Source: Halegenticoccus soli
Lineage (GTDB): Archaea; Halobacteriota; Halobacteria; Halobacteriales; Haloferacaceae
NCBI RefSeq assembly: GCF_002844195.1
Contig: NZ_PEND01000002.1
Span: 186,001-250,000, forward strand
Length of the DNA stretch: 64,000 nucleotides
Reading direction: 5' to 3'
Each line of letters opens with the position of its first letter. The stretch's first letter is position 1. The notes under the pieces are model-generated. The model had not been told where the DNA came from, ran no database searches, and saw nothing but the letters and a program-made list of their open reading frames with translations. Both the position numbers and the translations under genes were made by a program. Below are positions 16,854 to 26,477 of the stretch, piece after piece.

Positions 16854-18725
16854 TCACGCGCGCGACGCGCCTGAGCCTTTCGCCGGCTCCGCGAGGAACT
16901 CGAACCGCGCGCCGCCCTCGGCCTCGGCCGCGTCCGTCGCCCGCACCCGCCAGCCGTGCGCCTCGGCGATCCTGCGGACGATGGCGAGCCCGAAGCCGTT
17001 GCCGGCGGCTCGCGTCGTGTAGCCGGTCTCGAACGCCCGATCGCGCTCGTCGGGGTCGATTCCCGGTCCGTCGTCCTCGACGTAGAAGCCGCCGTCGAAC
17101 CCGCCGAGCCGGACGCGAACGTCGGGGCCCCCGTGCTCGACGGCGTTCCGAAAGAGGTTCGTCAGCAGTTCGGCGAGCCGCTCGGCGTCCGCCTCCAGCG
17201 CGCACTCGCTCTCGACCGAGAGCGTCGCGTCGGCGGTCGCGGTGTTCGCCCACGCCCGCCGGGCGACCGTTCCGAGGTCCACCGGTTCGCGCTCGCCGAC
17301 GATCTGTCCCTTCCGGGCGAGCGTCAGCAGCCCCTCGATGAGGTCGCCCATCCGGTCCAGCGCGTCCGCCGCCCTCCGGAGCGCCGGGTCGTCGCGCTCC
17401 TCCCTCGCGAGCGCGAGGTATCCGTCGGCGACGGTAAGCGGGTTTCTGAGGTCGTGAGAGACGATGCTGGCGAACTCGTCGAGCCGCTCGTTCTGCCGCC
17501 GGAGCTCCCGCTCTCGCTCCTTCTGCTCCGACAGGTCGGTGTAGATGGCGTACCCGATCGCGCACCCGTCCTGCCGCCGCGCTGGAACGACGTGGAGCAG
17601 GAAGTCCTGGCGGCCGCGCTTCGTCAGCCGTTCGACCTCGGCCCGGACGGGTTCGCCGGCCCGCAGCCGCTCGCTGAACGTCCTCGCCTCCGACGCGTGC
17701 TCCGGCGGGACGATGTTCTCGTCCATGTCCTCGCCGACGATCTCCTCGGCGGCGTAGCCGAACACGCGCTCGAACGCCGGGTTGACCCGGCGGACGATCG
17801 CGGTCTCGCCGTCGAACTCGTAGGCCGCCGCGGCGTCAGGCACGTTCTCGAACAGCGCGCCCAGGCGATCCCGCTCCTCCCGGAGCTCCGCCTCAGCCTC
17901 GATTCTCTTCAACGTCTCGCGCGCGTGCGCGACGAGTAATTCGGCGAGCTCCAGGTCTGTCTCGTCGTACCCTCGCGGCCGCGTCGACACCGCCTGAAAG
18001 ACGCCGCGGTCGCCGATCGGAACGCTGATCCCCGACCGGTAGTCGCTCCGCGTCGGGCTCGCCTCCGGGGTCTCCTCGACGGTCTCCACGAGCTGCGATT
18101 CCCCGGTCCGGATCGTCTTCCCCGCGATCCCCTCCGAGACGCGCATCGTCCGGACCGCGTCGCTCGGCGCCGTCTCCGACACCGCCCGGGGGACGATCTC
18201 ATCGCCCTCGACGAGGCCGACGTAACAGAGGTCGAATTCGAGGATGCGCTCCGCGACGTCGACCGTGCGCGCGCACAGCCCCTCGACGGAGCGAGCCGCC
18301 GCAAGCCTCGCGGTCCCGTCGTGGAGGCGGGCGACGCGCCGCCGGTCCTCCCGGAGTTGCGCGCGCTTCCGCTCGTCGACCGCGCGTCGGAGCTCCTCGA
18401 CCAGTCGGTCGACGCCGTCGGCCGTCCGCCTGACGTGGCCGTCCGCGCCGTCGGTTCCCTCGCCCGCCGAGGCCGGCGCGTCGGCGTAGACGATCACCGG
18501 GACCCCCCGGTCGCGGGCGGTGGCCGCCGCGGCCGCGGCGTGCTCGACGTCGAGGACGACGAAGCAGTCTGCGGGTTCCGCGGCGATCGATTCGAGACCG
18601 TCCGCGGGGTCTGCGGAGCGCGCGTCCACGCCCTCGACCGCCGCGAGCCGCCGGACGAGGTCGGCCTCGCTCTCCGGGGCGACGACGCGGACGCGGATTC
18701 GGTCGACGGCTGTCGGCGGTGGCAC
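16854..18725 (-). CDS. GAF-PAS sensor histidine kinase
   Basis: The 623-residue soluble kinase has a degenerate receiver-like N-terminus (about 1-125, no clear phosphoacceptor), a GAF domain (about 135-285), a PAS domain (ENVPDAAAAYEF...NPAFERVFGY, about 293-405) and HisKA with H-box FASIVSHDLRNPLT (His near 421). The HATPase_c domain has LLTNLFRNAVEHGG, VEDDGPGI and GNGFGLAIVRRIAEAHGW. There are no membrane segments, so it senses a cytoplasmic signal. No response regulator gene adjoins, as is common in haloarchaea. The GTG start at 18725 has a TATA-like actaaaag 30 bp upstream. The frame stays open far upstream, but only as an antisense shadow of alaS. Confidence 0.9.
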   Translation of the reverse strand: MPPPTAVDRIRVRVVAPESEADLVRRLAAVEGVDARSADPADGLESIAAEPADCFVVLDVEHAAAAAATARDRGVPVIVYADAPASAGEGTDGADGHVRRTADGVDRLVEELRRAVDERKRAQLREDRRRVARLHDGTARLAAARSVEGLCARTVDVAERILEFDLCYVGLVEGDEIVPRAVSETAPSDAVRTMRVSEGIAGKTIRTGESQLVETVEETPEASPTRSDYRSGISVPIGDRGVFQAVSTRPRGYDETDLELAELLVAHARETLKRIEAEAELREERDRLGALFENVPDAAAAYEFDGETAIVRRVNPAFERVFGYAAEEIVGEDMDENIVPPEHASEARTFSERLRAGEPVRAEVERLTKRGRQDFLLHVVPARRQDGCAIGYAIYTDLSEQKERERELRRQNERLDEFASIVSHDLRNPLTVADGYLALAREERDDPALRRAADALDRMGDLIEGLLTLARKGQIVGEREPVDLGTVARRAWANTATADATLSVESECALEADAERLAELLTNLFRNAVEHGGPDVRVRLGGFDGGFYVEDDGPGIDPDERDRAFETGYTTRAAGNGFGLAIVRRIAEAHGWRVRATDAAEAEGGARFEFLAEPAKGSGASRA

Positions 18726-18869
18726 GGACGTGCGAGTGTCAGCGATCGGAACTAAAAGGGTTCCGGTGTCGCGAACCGCACGACGCCGCGGCGTCGCCGC
18801 GACGCCGGCGGCGGACCGAATCGACCTTTGCGGAACTGTTTTACCGCGTGGTTGGCGACATGATAGACA

Positions 18870-21638
18870 ATGAGCGAACTCGAATCGGAGTATCGCCTCG
18901 AGTACTTCGAGGAAAACGATTTCGTCCGAAAGGAGTGCTCCGAGTGCGGGGCGCACTTCTGGACGCGGGACCACGACCGCACCACGTGCGGCGAACCCCC
19001 GTGCGAGGAGTACAGCTTCATCGACAACCCCGGGTTCGACGACGAGTACACGATGGAGGAGATGCGCGAGACGTTCCTGTCTTTCTTCGAGGAACACGGC
19101 CACGCGCGAATCGACCCGTACCCCGTCGCGGCGAACCGCTGGCGCGACGACGTGCTGCTCACCCAGGCGTCGATCTACGACTTCCAGCCCCTGGTGACCA
19201 GCGGGCGGACCCCGCCGCCGGCGAACCCCCTCTGCATCTCGCAGCCCTGCATCCGCATGCAGGACATCGACAACGTCGGCAAGACCGGGCGGCACACGAT
19301 GGCGTTCGAGATGATGGCCCACCACGCCTTCAACGCCCGCGAGGAGGTCGGCGACCGGTACGCCTACTCGGGCGAGGTGTACTGGAAGGACCGCACCGTC
19401 GAGCTCTGCGACGAGCTGTTCGCGTCGCTCGGCGCGGACGTGACGGAGATCACGTACATCGAGGACCCGTGGGTCGGCGGCGGCAACGCCGGTCCCGCCA
19501 TCGAGGTGATCTACCGCGGCGCGGAACTGGCGACGCTCGTCTTCATGTCGCTCGAACAGGACCCGGAGGGCGAGTACGAACTCAAGGACGGCAACCGCTA
19601 CTCGCCGATGGACACGTACATCGTCGACACCGGGTACGGCCTCGAACGGTGGACCTGGATGAGCCAGGGGACGCCCACGGTGTACGAGGCGGTCTACCCC
19701 GACATGATCGACTTCCTCAAGGAGAACGCGGGGATCGAGCACACCGACGACGAGGAGACGCTCATCCACCGCGCGGCGAAGCTCGCGGGCCACATGGACA
19801 TCGACGAGGCCGACGACATGGACGCCGCCCGCGACAACATCGCCCGCAAGCTCGACGTGAACAAGCACGAGCTGGAGAGCCTGATGCGGCCGCTCGAGGA
19901 CATTTACGCGATCGCGGACCACTGCCGCGCTTTGGCGTACATGTTCGGCGACGGCATCGTCCCGAGCAACGTCGGCACGGGCTACCTCGCCCGGATGGTA
20001 CTCCGGCGGACGAAGCGCCTCGTCGACAACGTCGGCATCGACGCGCCGCTGGACGAACTCGTGGACATGCAGGCCAAGCGCCTCGGCTACGAGAACCGCG
20101 ACACCGTCCGCGACATCGTCCGCACCGAGGAGCGCAAGTACCGGAAGACGCTCGAACGCGGCGGTCGGCGGGTCAGACAGATCGCCGACGAGTACGCCGG
20201 CTCGGGCGAGCCGATCCCGACGGAGACGCTCATCGAGCTGTACGACAGCCACGGCATCCAGCCCGACATGGTGAGAGAGATCGCCGAGGAGCGCGGCGCG
20301 ACCGTCCAGGTGCCGGACGACTTCTACTCGCTCGTCGCGGCCCGCCACGACTCCGAGCAGGCGTTCGAGGACGCCGACCGGGCCGACGACCGCCTGGCCG
20401 ACCTCCCGGAGACGGAGAAGCTCTACTACGAGGACCAGGACCGGTCAGAGTTCGAGGCGGTCGTCCTGGACGTGTTCGAGCGCGAGGAGGGCTACGACGT
20501 CGTGCTCGACCAGACGATGTTCTACCCGGAGGGCGGCGGTCAGCCCGCCGACCGCGGGACGATCTCGACCGGCGACGTGACGGCCGAGGTCGAGGACGTT
20601 CAGATACGCGACGGCGTCGTCCTCCACCGGACGGACCGCGACCCCGGCAAGGGCGAGTTCGTCCGCGGGCAGATCGACGCGAACCGACGCCGGCGGCTCA
20701 TGCGGCACCACACCGCGACTCACGTCGTCGGTCACGCGACCCGACAGGTGATCGGTGACCACATCCGACAGGCGGGCGCCCAGAAGGGCCTCGAGAGCTC
20801 GCGCTTCGACGTCACCCACTACGAGCGGATCACCCGCGAGGAGGTCAAGGAGATCGAGCGCGTCGCCAACGAGATCGTGATGGACAACGTGCCCGTCAAA
20901 CAGGAGTGGCCGGACCGCCACGAGGCCGAGGAGCGCCACGGCTTCGACCTCTACCAGGGGGGCATCCCGCCGGGCGAGAAGATCCGCCTCATCCACGTCG
21001 CCGAGGACGTGCAGGCGTGCGGGGGGACGCACGTCCGGCGGACGGGCGACATCGGCGCGATCAAGATCCTGAACACGGAGCCGGTGCAGGACGGCGTCGA
21101 GCGCATCGTCTTCGCCGCGGGCGAGGCGGCCATCGAGGCGACCCAGCGCACCGAGGACGCTCTGTACGACGCGGCCGAGGTGCTCGACGTGAGCCCCCAG
21201 GAGGTGCCCGACACCGCGGAGCGTTTCTTCGCCGAGTGGAAGGAGCGCGGCAAGCAGATCGACCGCCTCAAGCGCGAACTCGCCGAGGCGCGCGCGGCCG
21301 CCGGCGCAGACGAGGTCGACATCGACGGCACGCCGGTCGTCATCCAGCGGCTCGACGCCGACTCGGACGAGCTCCGGGCGACAGCCAACGCGCTCGTGGA
21401 CGAGGGGAAGGTCGCGGTGCTCGGCAGCGCCCGGGGCGGTAGCGCGCAGTTCGTCGTGAGCGTCCCCGACGGCGTGAACGTGAACGCCGGCGAGGTCGTC
21501 GGACGGCTCGCGGCGAAAGTCGGCGGCGGCGGCGGCGGCCCGGCCGACTTCGCGCAGGGCGGCGGCCCCGACGTCGACGCGCTCGACGAGGCGCTCGACG
21601 ACGCCGACGACGTGCTTCGAACGGTTCTGAACGCGTAA
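18870..21638 (+). CDS. alaS: Alanyl-tRNA synthetase, archaeal type
   Basis: The enzyme charges tRNA-Ala with alanine. The 922-residue protein has the archaeal N-terminal extension with a zinc site (CSECGAHFW...[11 protein letters not shown], about 18-49). A class II core ([40 protein letters not shown]) follows, then the editing domain ([14 protein letters not shown] and [13 protein letters not shown], zinc ligands). A C-terminal oligomerisation domain ends in a Gly-rich [12 protein letters not shown]. Size and order match archaeal AlaRS. A TTTTAC promoter element lies about 30 bp upstream. Confidence 0.97.
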   Translation: MSELESEYRLEYFEENDFVRKECSECGAHFWTRDHDRTTCGEPPCEEYSFIDNPGFDDEYTMEEMRETFLSFFEEHGHARIDPYPVAANRWRDDVLLTQASIYDFQPLVTSGRTPPPANPLCISQPCIRMQDIDNVGKTGRHTMAFEMMAHHAFNAREEVGDRYAYSGEVYWKDRTVELCDELFASLGADVTEITYIEDPWVGGGNAGPAIEVIYRGAELATLVFMSLEQDPEGEYELKDGNRYSPMDTYIVDTGYGLERWTWMSQGTPTVYEAVYPDMIDFLKENAGIEHTDDEETLIHRAAKLAGHMDIDEADDMDAARDNIARKLDVNKHELESLMRPLEDIYAIADHCRALAYMFGDGIVPSNVGTGYLARMVLRRTKRLVDNVGIDAPLDELVDMQAKRLGYENRDTVRDIVRTEERKYRKTLERGGRRVRQIADEYAGSGEPIPTETLIELYDSHGIQPDMVREIAEERGATVQVPDDFYSLVAARHDSEQAFEDADRADDRLADLPETEKLYYEDQDRSEFEAVVLDVFEREEGYDVVLDQTMFYPEGGGQPADRGTISTGDVTAEVEDVQIRDGVVLHRTDRDPGKGEFVRGQIDANRRRRLMRHHTATHVVGHATRQVIGDHIRQAGAQKGLESSRFDVTHYERITREEVKEIERVANEIVMDNVPVKQEWPDRHEAEERHGFDLYQGGIPPGEKIRLIHVAEDVQACGGTHVRRTGDIGAIKILNTEPVQDGVERIVFAAGEAAIEATQRTEDALYDAAEVLDVSPQEVPDTAERFFAEWKERGKQIDRLKRELAEARAAAGADEVDIDGTPVVIQRLDADSDELRATANALVDEGKVAVLGSARGGSAQFVVSVPDGVNVNAGEVVGRLAAKVGGGGGGPADFAQGGGPDVDALDEALDDADDVLRTVLNA

Positions 21639-21728
21639 CGCGGCGTTTCCCTCGATTCCCGCGCTCCGGGAATGACGTTCCCGCTTGAAGGGGTCGGCGA
21701 CCGTACGTTCACCCGTAAGGTGAGCAAA

Positions 21729-22268
21729 ATGACTACCAACAAAGCCTCGGTCGACTGGCTCGGGGCGGAGAAGCCGTTCGAGTACGCCGAGTCGGCGGCG
21801 GGATACGTGACGGTGCTGATCAGACTCGTAACCGGGTGGTGGTTCTTCCACGCCGGATACACGAAGCTCGCGTTCGTCGCCGGCGAACCGTTCGACGCGT
21901 CGGGCTACCTGCTCAACGCGCCCGCGGCCTCGCCGCTCCAGGGCTTCTTCGCCTGGGCGGCCGGGACGCCCTGGCTGCTGGAGTTCACGAACGTCATGAT
22001 TCCGGTGGGCGAGACGCTCATCGGCCTCGGCCTGCTCGTCGGGGCGCTGGTCCGTCTCGCGGCCCTGTTCGGCGGGCTCCTGATGGTGTTCTTCTACCTG
22101 GGGAACGCCGACTGGGAGCACGGCTTCGTCAACGGGGACCTGTTCGGACTCCTGCTGTTCGTGATCGTCGGCGTGTTCGCCGCGGGCCGGATCCTCGGCG
22201 TGGACGCCTACCTCGAACGGACGGAGTTCGTCCGCGAGCGCCCACGGCTGCGCTACCTGCTCGGGTAG
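21729..22268 (+). CDS. DoxX-family membrane protein
   Basis: The 179-residue protein has four membrane helices in DoxX order: YVTVLIRLVTGWWFFHAGYT, an LLEFTNVMIPVGETLIGLGL helix, LAALFGGLLMVFFYLGN and LFGLLLFVIVGVFAAGRI. DoxX relatives associate with quinone- or thiosulfate-linked oxidation and with redox stress complexes. A longer start at 21672 exists in frame. The preferred ATG at 21729 begins MTTNKASVDWL and follows a weak promoter. Partners are not visible here. Confidence 0.85.
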   Translation: MTTNKASVDWLGAEKPFEYAESAAGYVTVLIRLVTGWWFFHAGYTKLAFVAGEPFDASGYLLNAPAASPLQGFFAWAAGTPWLLEFTNVMIPVGETLIGLGLLVGALVRLAALFGGLLMVFFYLGNADWEHGFVNGDLFGLLLFVIVGVFAAGRILGVDAYLERTEFVRERPRLRYLLG

Positions 22269-22383
22269 CGCCGCGGTCGAACTCCCCGACTGTGTCAAGA
22301 GGGGTTCGGTCGAGGGATCCGCCGGGGCGGTCTCGAAAGCCCCGGCGACGGATTCAAATCCCTCCGACGACGATCGGTCGTCC

Positions 22384-22509
22384 ATGAGCGCGAGCGACTG
22401 GCCGCGGGCCATCGGCGAACACCGCGTGACCGACCAGTGGGTCTGTGAGGTCTGCGGCGCGGACTTCGACTGCCTCTCGCAGTTCAGGGAGACGCCCTGC
22501 GAGCGGTGA
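22384..22509 (+). CDS. 41-residue zinc-finger-like microprotein
   Basis: A very short frame from ATG 22384 to TGA 22507-22509 encodes MSASDWPRAIGEHRVTDQ, then CEVCGADFDCLSQF and ends TPCER. Four cysteines in the order CxxC-x6-C-x8-C could hold one zinc ion. A TATA-like ttcaaat lies 30 bp before the ATG. The start is leaderless, as for other genes here, and codon use is normal for the genome. Haloarchaea have many such small zinc-finger proteins, some tied to stress and surface phenotypes. The role of this one is unknown. Confidence 0.6.
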   Translation: MSASDWPRAIGEHRVTDQWVCEVCGADFDCLSQFRETPCER

Positions 22510-22561
22510 GCCCCGCCCGAGATCGGAACCCTCTATCGGGATCGGAGCCGTAGCGTCGGCC

Positions 22562-23341
22562 ATGCCAACCGCGCGAAACGGCGGCGTCTCGCTGTACTAC
22601 GACACCGACGGGACGGGCGAGACGGTCGCGTTCGTCGGCGACCTCGGCTACGGCGCGTGGCAGTGGGGCTGGCAGCACGCGGCGGTCGCCGGCCCCTACC
22701 GGAGCCTCGTGACGGACCTCCGGGGTGCGGGCCGCTCGGACGCGCCCCCTGGTCCGTACACAGTCGGCGAACTGGCGCAGGACCTCGAAGTCGCGCTCGC
22801 GGACGCGGGCGTCCGATCTGCCCACGTCGTCGGCGCGGGGCTCGGCGGCGCGATCGCGCTGTGGGCGGCGCTCTCGTCGTCGCGGCCGGCGAGCCTGACG
22901 CTCCTCGGCACGGCCGCGTCGGGACGCGGGCTCGATCTCGAACCGCTGTTCGCCCCGCCGGGCGACCGCGACGCCCTCCGCCGGTCGCTCGACGCCGCCT
23001 TCTCCGACGCGTTCTTCGACGAGCAGCCCGAGGTCGTCGAGCGGATCGTCGAGTGGCGGGCGGCGGAGGACGCCTCCCGGGAGGCGTGGGAGGCGCAGGC
23101 CGCCGCGGCGGAGCGGTTCGACGTCCGGGAGCGGCTCCACGAGGTGACAGTGCCGGCGCTCGTGCTCCACGGCACCGAGGACGCGGTGTGGCCCGAGGCG
23201 CGCGGCCGCGAGCTCGCGGAGGGACTGCCCCGGGGGGAGTTCGCCCCGGTCGAGGGCGCGGGCCACCTCGCGCACGTCGAGCACTCCCGCGTCGTCAACG
23301 ATCTCCTCCTCGACTTCCTGGGCGAGCCCGCCTTCGATTGA
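22562..23341 (+). CDS. Alpha/beta-hydrolase fold protein with Gly at the nucleophile
   Basis: The 259-residue protein has the alpha/beta-hydrolase layout: YRSLVTDLRGAGRSDAPPG, then the nucleophile elbow, here VVGAGLGGAIAL (residues 89-100). The usual Ser of GxSxGG is Gly93. The acid loop is VLHGTEDAVWP, and the histidine loop is VEGAGHLAHVE. With Asp and His kept but no serine, ordinary ester hydrolysis is unlikely. The protein may be a binder, a lyase or a cofactorless catalyst. It starts 53 bp after the zinc microprotein gene in the same direction. Confidence 0.8.
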   Translation: MPTARNGGVSLYYDTDGTGETVAFVGDLGYGAWQWGWQHAAVAGPYRSLVTDLRGAGRSDAPPGPYTVGELAQDLEVALADAGVRSAHVVGAGLGGAIALWAALSSSRPASLTLLGTAASGRGLDLEPLFAPPGDRDALRRSLDAAFSDAFFDEQPEVVERIVEWRAAEDASREAWEAQAAAAERFDVRERLHEVTVPALVLHGTEDAVWPEARGRELAEGLPRGEFAPVEGAGHLAHVEHSRVVNDLLLDFLGEPAFD

Positions 23342-23404
23342 CCTCTCGGCCTTCCGAACGAGCCCGTTCTCGACCGATTCCCGATCGAGGGGACGGCCGG
23401 TCCC

Positions 23405-24538
23405 TCAGGCGAACACGGTCCGGACGGCGTCGGCCATCGCGTTCACCCTGGTCGCGTGCTCGTACTCGTCGCGGATGCCGTTGGTGACGTACGCCATCGC
23501 CAGATCCGCCTCCGGGTCGGCCCAGCCGACGATGCTGCCGAGGCCCCCGTGGCCGAAGACCGCGTCGGGGCTCAGCGTCCCGTACTTGTCCCACGGCGTC
23601 CCGGCGCGCTCGAACCCCATCGCGTACCGCCTGGGCACGCCGAGGGTCCCGTCCCGCTCGACCTGGGCCTGCACGGCGGTCGCTCGTTCGACGGTCTCGG
23701 AGTCGAGCAGGCGGGTCCCGTCGAGTTCGCCGCCGGCGGCGAGGCAGGCGTAGAAGCGAGCCATGTCCCGGGCCGTCCCCGTGCCGCTGGCGGCGGGGAT
23801 GACCGCCCGGTGGAACGACTCCTGGTTGAACAGGGCCGCGGCGGCGTCGTTGTCGACCGTGCCGAGGCCGACGTCCGGCTCCCGGCAGCGGTCGAACGCC
23901 TCGAAGCCGACGAGGGTGGCGACCCCGTCCGGCTCGTCCTCGGGGATGCCGACGTGGGTGTCGTCCATCCCGAGCGGTTCGAACACGCGCTCGCGGGCGA
24001 ACTCGTCGATCGGCGTCCCGCTCGCCCGGCGGACGAGCTCGCCGACGACGAACCCGTAGTTGAGGGCGTGGTACGCCGCCGTCTCGCCCGGCTCGAACGA
24101 GAGCTCGATCTCCTCCATGGCCGCGACGGCGGCGTCCCAGTCGATCCACCGCGCCGGCTCCTCGTCGAACGGGCCGTGCGGGAACCCGCCCTGGTGGCTC
24201 AGGACGTGTCTCACCGTCACGTCCGCCTTCGCCGTCCCCGGCTCCGCGAACGCGGGCCAGTGCTCGCGGACGGCGTCGTCGTAGTCGAGCGCGCCCTCCT
24301 CGGCCAGCAGGTGGACGCAGGCACCGGCGTACGGCTTCGTGCAGGAAAAGAGGACGTGCTTGCGGTCGGGCGTCGTCGGCTCGCCGTCGGGGCCGGTCAC
24401 CCCGCCCGCCAGGTCGAGGACGAGATCGCCCTCGCGGTACACTGCGAGCTGCGCGCCGTGGTGGAGACCCGCGTCGAGCTGGAGGTCGAACAGCTGCTCG
24501 ATCTGTTCCGGTCCGTCCGCGTCGAAGACTTCGCTCAT
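23405..24538 (-). CDS. Serine hydrolase, class C beta-lactamase/esterase family
   Basis: The 377-residue protein belongs to the beta-lactamase-fold esterases (EstB-like). The nucleophile motif is S65-C-T-K68 (FSCTKPY), the tyrosine motif is Y-x-x-N within YHALNYGF, and the third motif appears as FGHGGLGS near the C-terminus. No signal peptide is present, so it acts in the cytoplasm. Members hydrolyse esters or D-amino acid peptides rather than beta-lactams. The C-terminus EYEHATRVNAMADAVRTVFA is intact. The substrate is unknown. Confidence 0.88.
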   Translation of the reverse strand: MSEVFDADGPEQIEQLFDLQLDAGLHHGAQLAVYREGDLVLDLAGGVTGPDGEPTTPDRKHVLFSCTKPYAGACVHLLAEEGALDYDDAVREHWPAFAEPGTAKADVTVRHVLSHQGGFPHGPFDEEPARWIDWDAAVAAMEEIELSFEPGETAAYHALNYGFVVGELVRRASGTPIDEFARERVFEPLGMDDTHVGIPEDEPDGVATLVGFEAFDRCREPDVGLGTVDNDAAAALFNQESFHRAVIPAASGTGTARDMARFYACLAAGGELDGTRLLDSETVERATAVQAQVERDGTLGVPRRYAMGFERAGTPWDKYGTLSPDAVFGHGGLGSIVGWADPEADLAMAYVTNGIRDEYEHATRVNAMADAVRTVFA

Positions 24539-24631
24539 GCCAGCCAGTTACACGGGGAGTGACATATATTCTCGACCGCGCCGGCCGCGTCGGCCGACGC
24601 TGAGCGACGCCGACCGCTGACCACTGACCGC

Positions 24632-24673
24632 CACCCGCCGACCGTCGACCGCCGCCCGCCGATCGTCGACCGT
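24632..24673. repeat. Imperfect tandem 21-bp repeat
   Basis: Two 21-bp units, starting cacccgccgaccgtcgaccg (24632) and cgcccgccgatcgtcgaccg (24653), are followed by a decayed third. They lie in the 262-bp divergent spacer upstream of two genes, with no coding function visible. Confidence 0.6.
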
Positions 24674-24778
24674 CGCCCGTCGATCCGCGTTCCGTCGTCG
24701 ATTCCGCTCCGCGTCCTCCGGCGCACCCGGTCAGTCCGAAAGGCCGGCAGAGCCCTCGCGTAGCGTAAGGTACTTCTC

Positions 24779-24799
24779 TACGAGTAAACTGTACTCGTA
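24779..24799. promoter_or_regulatory. Inverted repeat just upstream of the amidotransferase start
   Basis: tacgagta (24779-24786) and its exact reverse complement tactcgta (24792-24799) flank a 5-bp centre. They end 2 bp before the ATG at 24802. The place between the TATA-like taaggtactt and the start suits a repressor operator. The binding protein is unknown. Confidence 0.45.
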
Positions 24800-24801
24800 C
24801 G

Positions 24802-25494
24802 ATGAGTCGGCTGCGCTTCGCTCTCCTCGACGCGTCGCACAACGACGGCGACACGAGGCGGAACTTCCGTCGGGAACTCGACGTCGATCTCGCCGAATTC
24901 GACGCGAGCGGCGGCGACCTCCCATCCTCCTTCGACTTCGACGGCGTGATCGTCACCGGCTCGCGCGCGTCGGTCTACTGGGACGAGGAGTGGATCCCGC
25001 CGCTCGTCGACTGGGTCGCCGAGGCGGCCGACCGCGGCCTGCCGATCCTGGGCGTCTGTTACGGCCACCAGGTCGTCGCGGAGGCGCTCGGCGGCCGCGT
25101 CTCGGGCATGGACGACTTCGAGATCGGCTACCGCGAGGTGCGCCACCGGGGCGGCGACCTGTTCGACGGGATCGACGAGACGTTCACCGCCTTTACGACC
25201 CACGGGGACGCGGTCGCCGAACTCCCGCCGGGCGCGGAACTGCTCGCCGAGAACGAGTACGGCGTCCACGCCTTCCGGAAGGGCCACGCCTTCGGCGTCC
25301 AGTTCCACCCCGAGTACGACATGGAGACCGCGGAGCGCGTCACCCGCCGCAAGGAGTTCCTCGGCCGGGAGCGCGTCCGGTCCGTGCTCGACGGCATCAC
25401 CGAGGAGAACTACGCGGCCGCCTGCGAGGCGAAGGCGCTGTTCGACAACTTCGTCGCCTACGCCGAGCGCGTCCGCGCCGAAGCGGCCGCCTGA
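24802..25494 (+). CDS. Class I glutamine amidotransferase-like protein
   Basis: The 230-residue protein is a stand-alone GATase1 domain: oxyanion strand GVIVTGSRASVYW, the nucleophile elbow GVCYGHQ (Cys86) and the triad end FHPEYD (His169, Glu171). It resembles the GMP-synthase-like amidotransferases that release ammonia from glutamine or gamma-glutamyl compounds. No synthetase domain adjoins, so the acceptor is unknown and it could equally be a gamma-glutamyl hydrolase. The gene has a perfect inverted repeat directly in front of the start. Confidence 0.87.
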   Translation: MSRLRFALLDASHNDGDTRRNFRRELDVDLAEFDASGGDLPSSFDFDGVIVTGSRASVYWDEEWIPPLVDWVAEAADRGLPILGVCYGHQVVAEALGGRVSGMDDFEIGYREVRHRGGDLFDGIDETFTAFTTHGDAVAELPPGAELLAENEYGVHAFRKGHAFGVQFHPEYDMETAERVTRRKEFLGRERVRSVLDGITEENYAAACEAKALFDNFVAYAERVRAEAAA

Positions 25495-25532
25495 TCGGAT
25501 CTGCCGCCTCCTCCGCCGTCGACCTGCAACGT

Positions 25533-26477
25533 TCACGGGACGCGGAGCGGTTCGGAGAGGTCCCACAGGCCGACCGCCGCCTCGCGGGCCTCCCGTTCGG
25601 CGCGCGCGAACGCCTCGGCTTCGGGGTGGTCGTCGTCGGTGGCCCGCGCGAGACCGCTCCTGAGGAGTTCGAGGTTCACGTTCGCGCTCGCGTTCGTCCC
25701 GCCGGCGAAGACGTAGGCCGGGGAGGAGATCTCCGGGACCCCGCCGTCGGCGTCCGCGTCCCGCGAGCGGATCAGCCGGAGCCCGACCCGCTCCCCGGCG
25801 AGCGCTGATCTGACCGCGGCGTCCGCCATCCACGCCCACGCGTAGAGGTACTGCCGCCCTCCGGCCGTGTCCGGGACGCCCTCGAACGCCGCCGGCGACT
25901 GCGCGGCCGACAGCTCCGGCGCGTCGACGCCCGCGAGCGACACGATCGCCTCGCTGCCGTCGTCGAGCTCGACGCGGAGCGTGTCGCCGTCGACGACCTC
26001 GCGGACCGTCGCGCGCAGCTCCGACCCGTCCGGCGGGACGTCGGCCGGCGTCTGTCCGGGCGTTCCGCTTCCCGGTTCCGACGCGGGCGGCGTCCCGGCC
26101 CCCGGTGCGGACGGGTCGATCGGATTCCGGGGCGATCCGTCCGGAGCCGGCGCTGACGAACCCGTCCGCGCGTTCGCGTCCGACCCCCAGCCGCCCCGGT
26201 CCGATCCGCGTCGGTCCGATTCGCGGTCGGGTTCTTCGTCCGCGACCGGCGGAGAATCGGCGGTCGACGCCGGCTCCGGCGTCGGGCTTCCGCGGTCCGC
26301 CGCTCCGTCGCGCGGCGTCCCGCCGTTCGGCGGCCGTTCGTCCGCCGGCCGTTCGTCCGCCGTTCGGTTTCGATTCGCCGACCGCCGACCGCCGCCGAGC
26401 ACCTCCGCGCAGCCCGCTTCCGCCGCGCTCGCCGCGACCGCGGCGGCCCCGAGGATCTTGCGCGCGTGTCGACGCAT
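25533..26477 (-). CDS. Secreted lipoprotein thermonuclease (SNase domain)
   Basis: The 314-residue protein begins with an Arg-rich, Ala-rich signal and a lipobox-like EAGC at about residues 20-23. A long low-complexity linker rich in Pro, Asp, Gly and Ser follows (about 25-150), then a staphylococcal-nuclease domain. In that domain TVREVVDGDTLRVELDD, VSLAGVDAPELSAAQ, NLELLRSGLARA and EREAREAAVGLWD are seen. The domain keeps the Asp and Glu of the VDxPE motif and the later Arg (LRSGLA). The first catalytic Arg, normally before L-x-x-V-D, is Ser here. It is probably anchored outside the membrane and attacks extracellular nucleic acid. Confidence 0.85.
   Translation of the reverse strand: MRRHARKILGAAAVAASAAEAGCAEVLGGGRRSANRNRTADERPADERPPNGGTPRDGAADRGSPTPEPASTADSPPVADEEPDRESDRRGSDRGGWGSDANARTGSSAPAPDGSPRNPIDPSAPGAGTPPASEPGSGTPGQTPADVPPDGSELRATVREVVDGDTLRVELDDGSEAIVSLAGVDAPELSAAQSPAAFEGVPDTAGGRQYLYAWAWMADAAVRSALAGERVGLRLIRSRDADADGGVPEISSPAYVFAGGTNASANVNLELLRSGLARATDDDHPEAEAFARAEREAREAAVGLWDLSEPLRVP

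Noticed and set aside
18726-20348. Open minus-strand extension of the histidine kinase frame (up to 1164 codons in all)
   Set aside because: It is the antisense of alaS. The composition is Val/Arg/His-rich and shows no domain. The kinase has its own GTG start with a promoter at 18725.
22345-22375. ttcaaatcc resembling a tRNA T-loop
   Set aside because: The flanking bases do not form T-stem or acceptor stem. It fits better as the TATA element of the microprotein gene.
20445-22412. Long minus-strand open frame of about 655 codons
   Set aside because: Antisense shadow of alaS and the DoxX gene; GC-rich genomes give such frames by codon bias.
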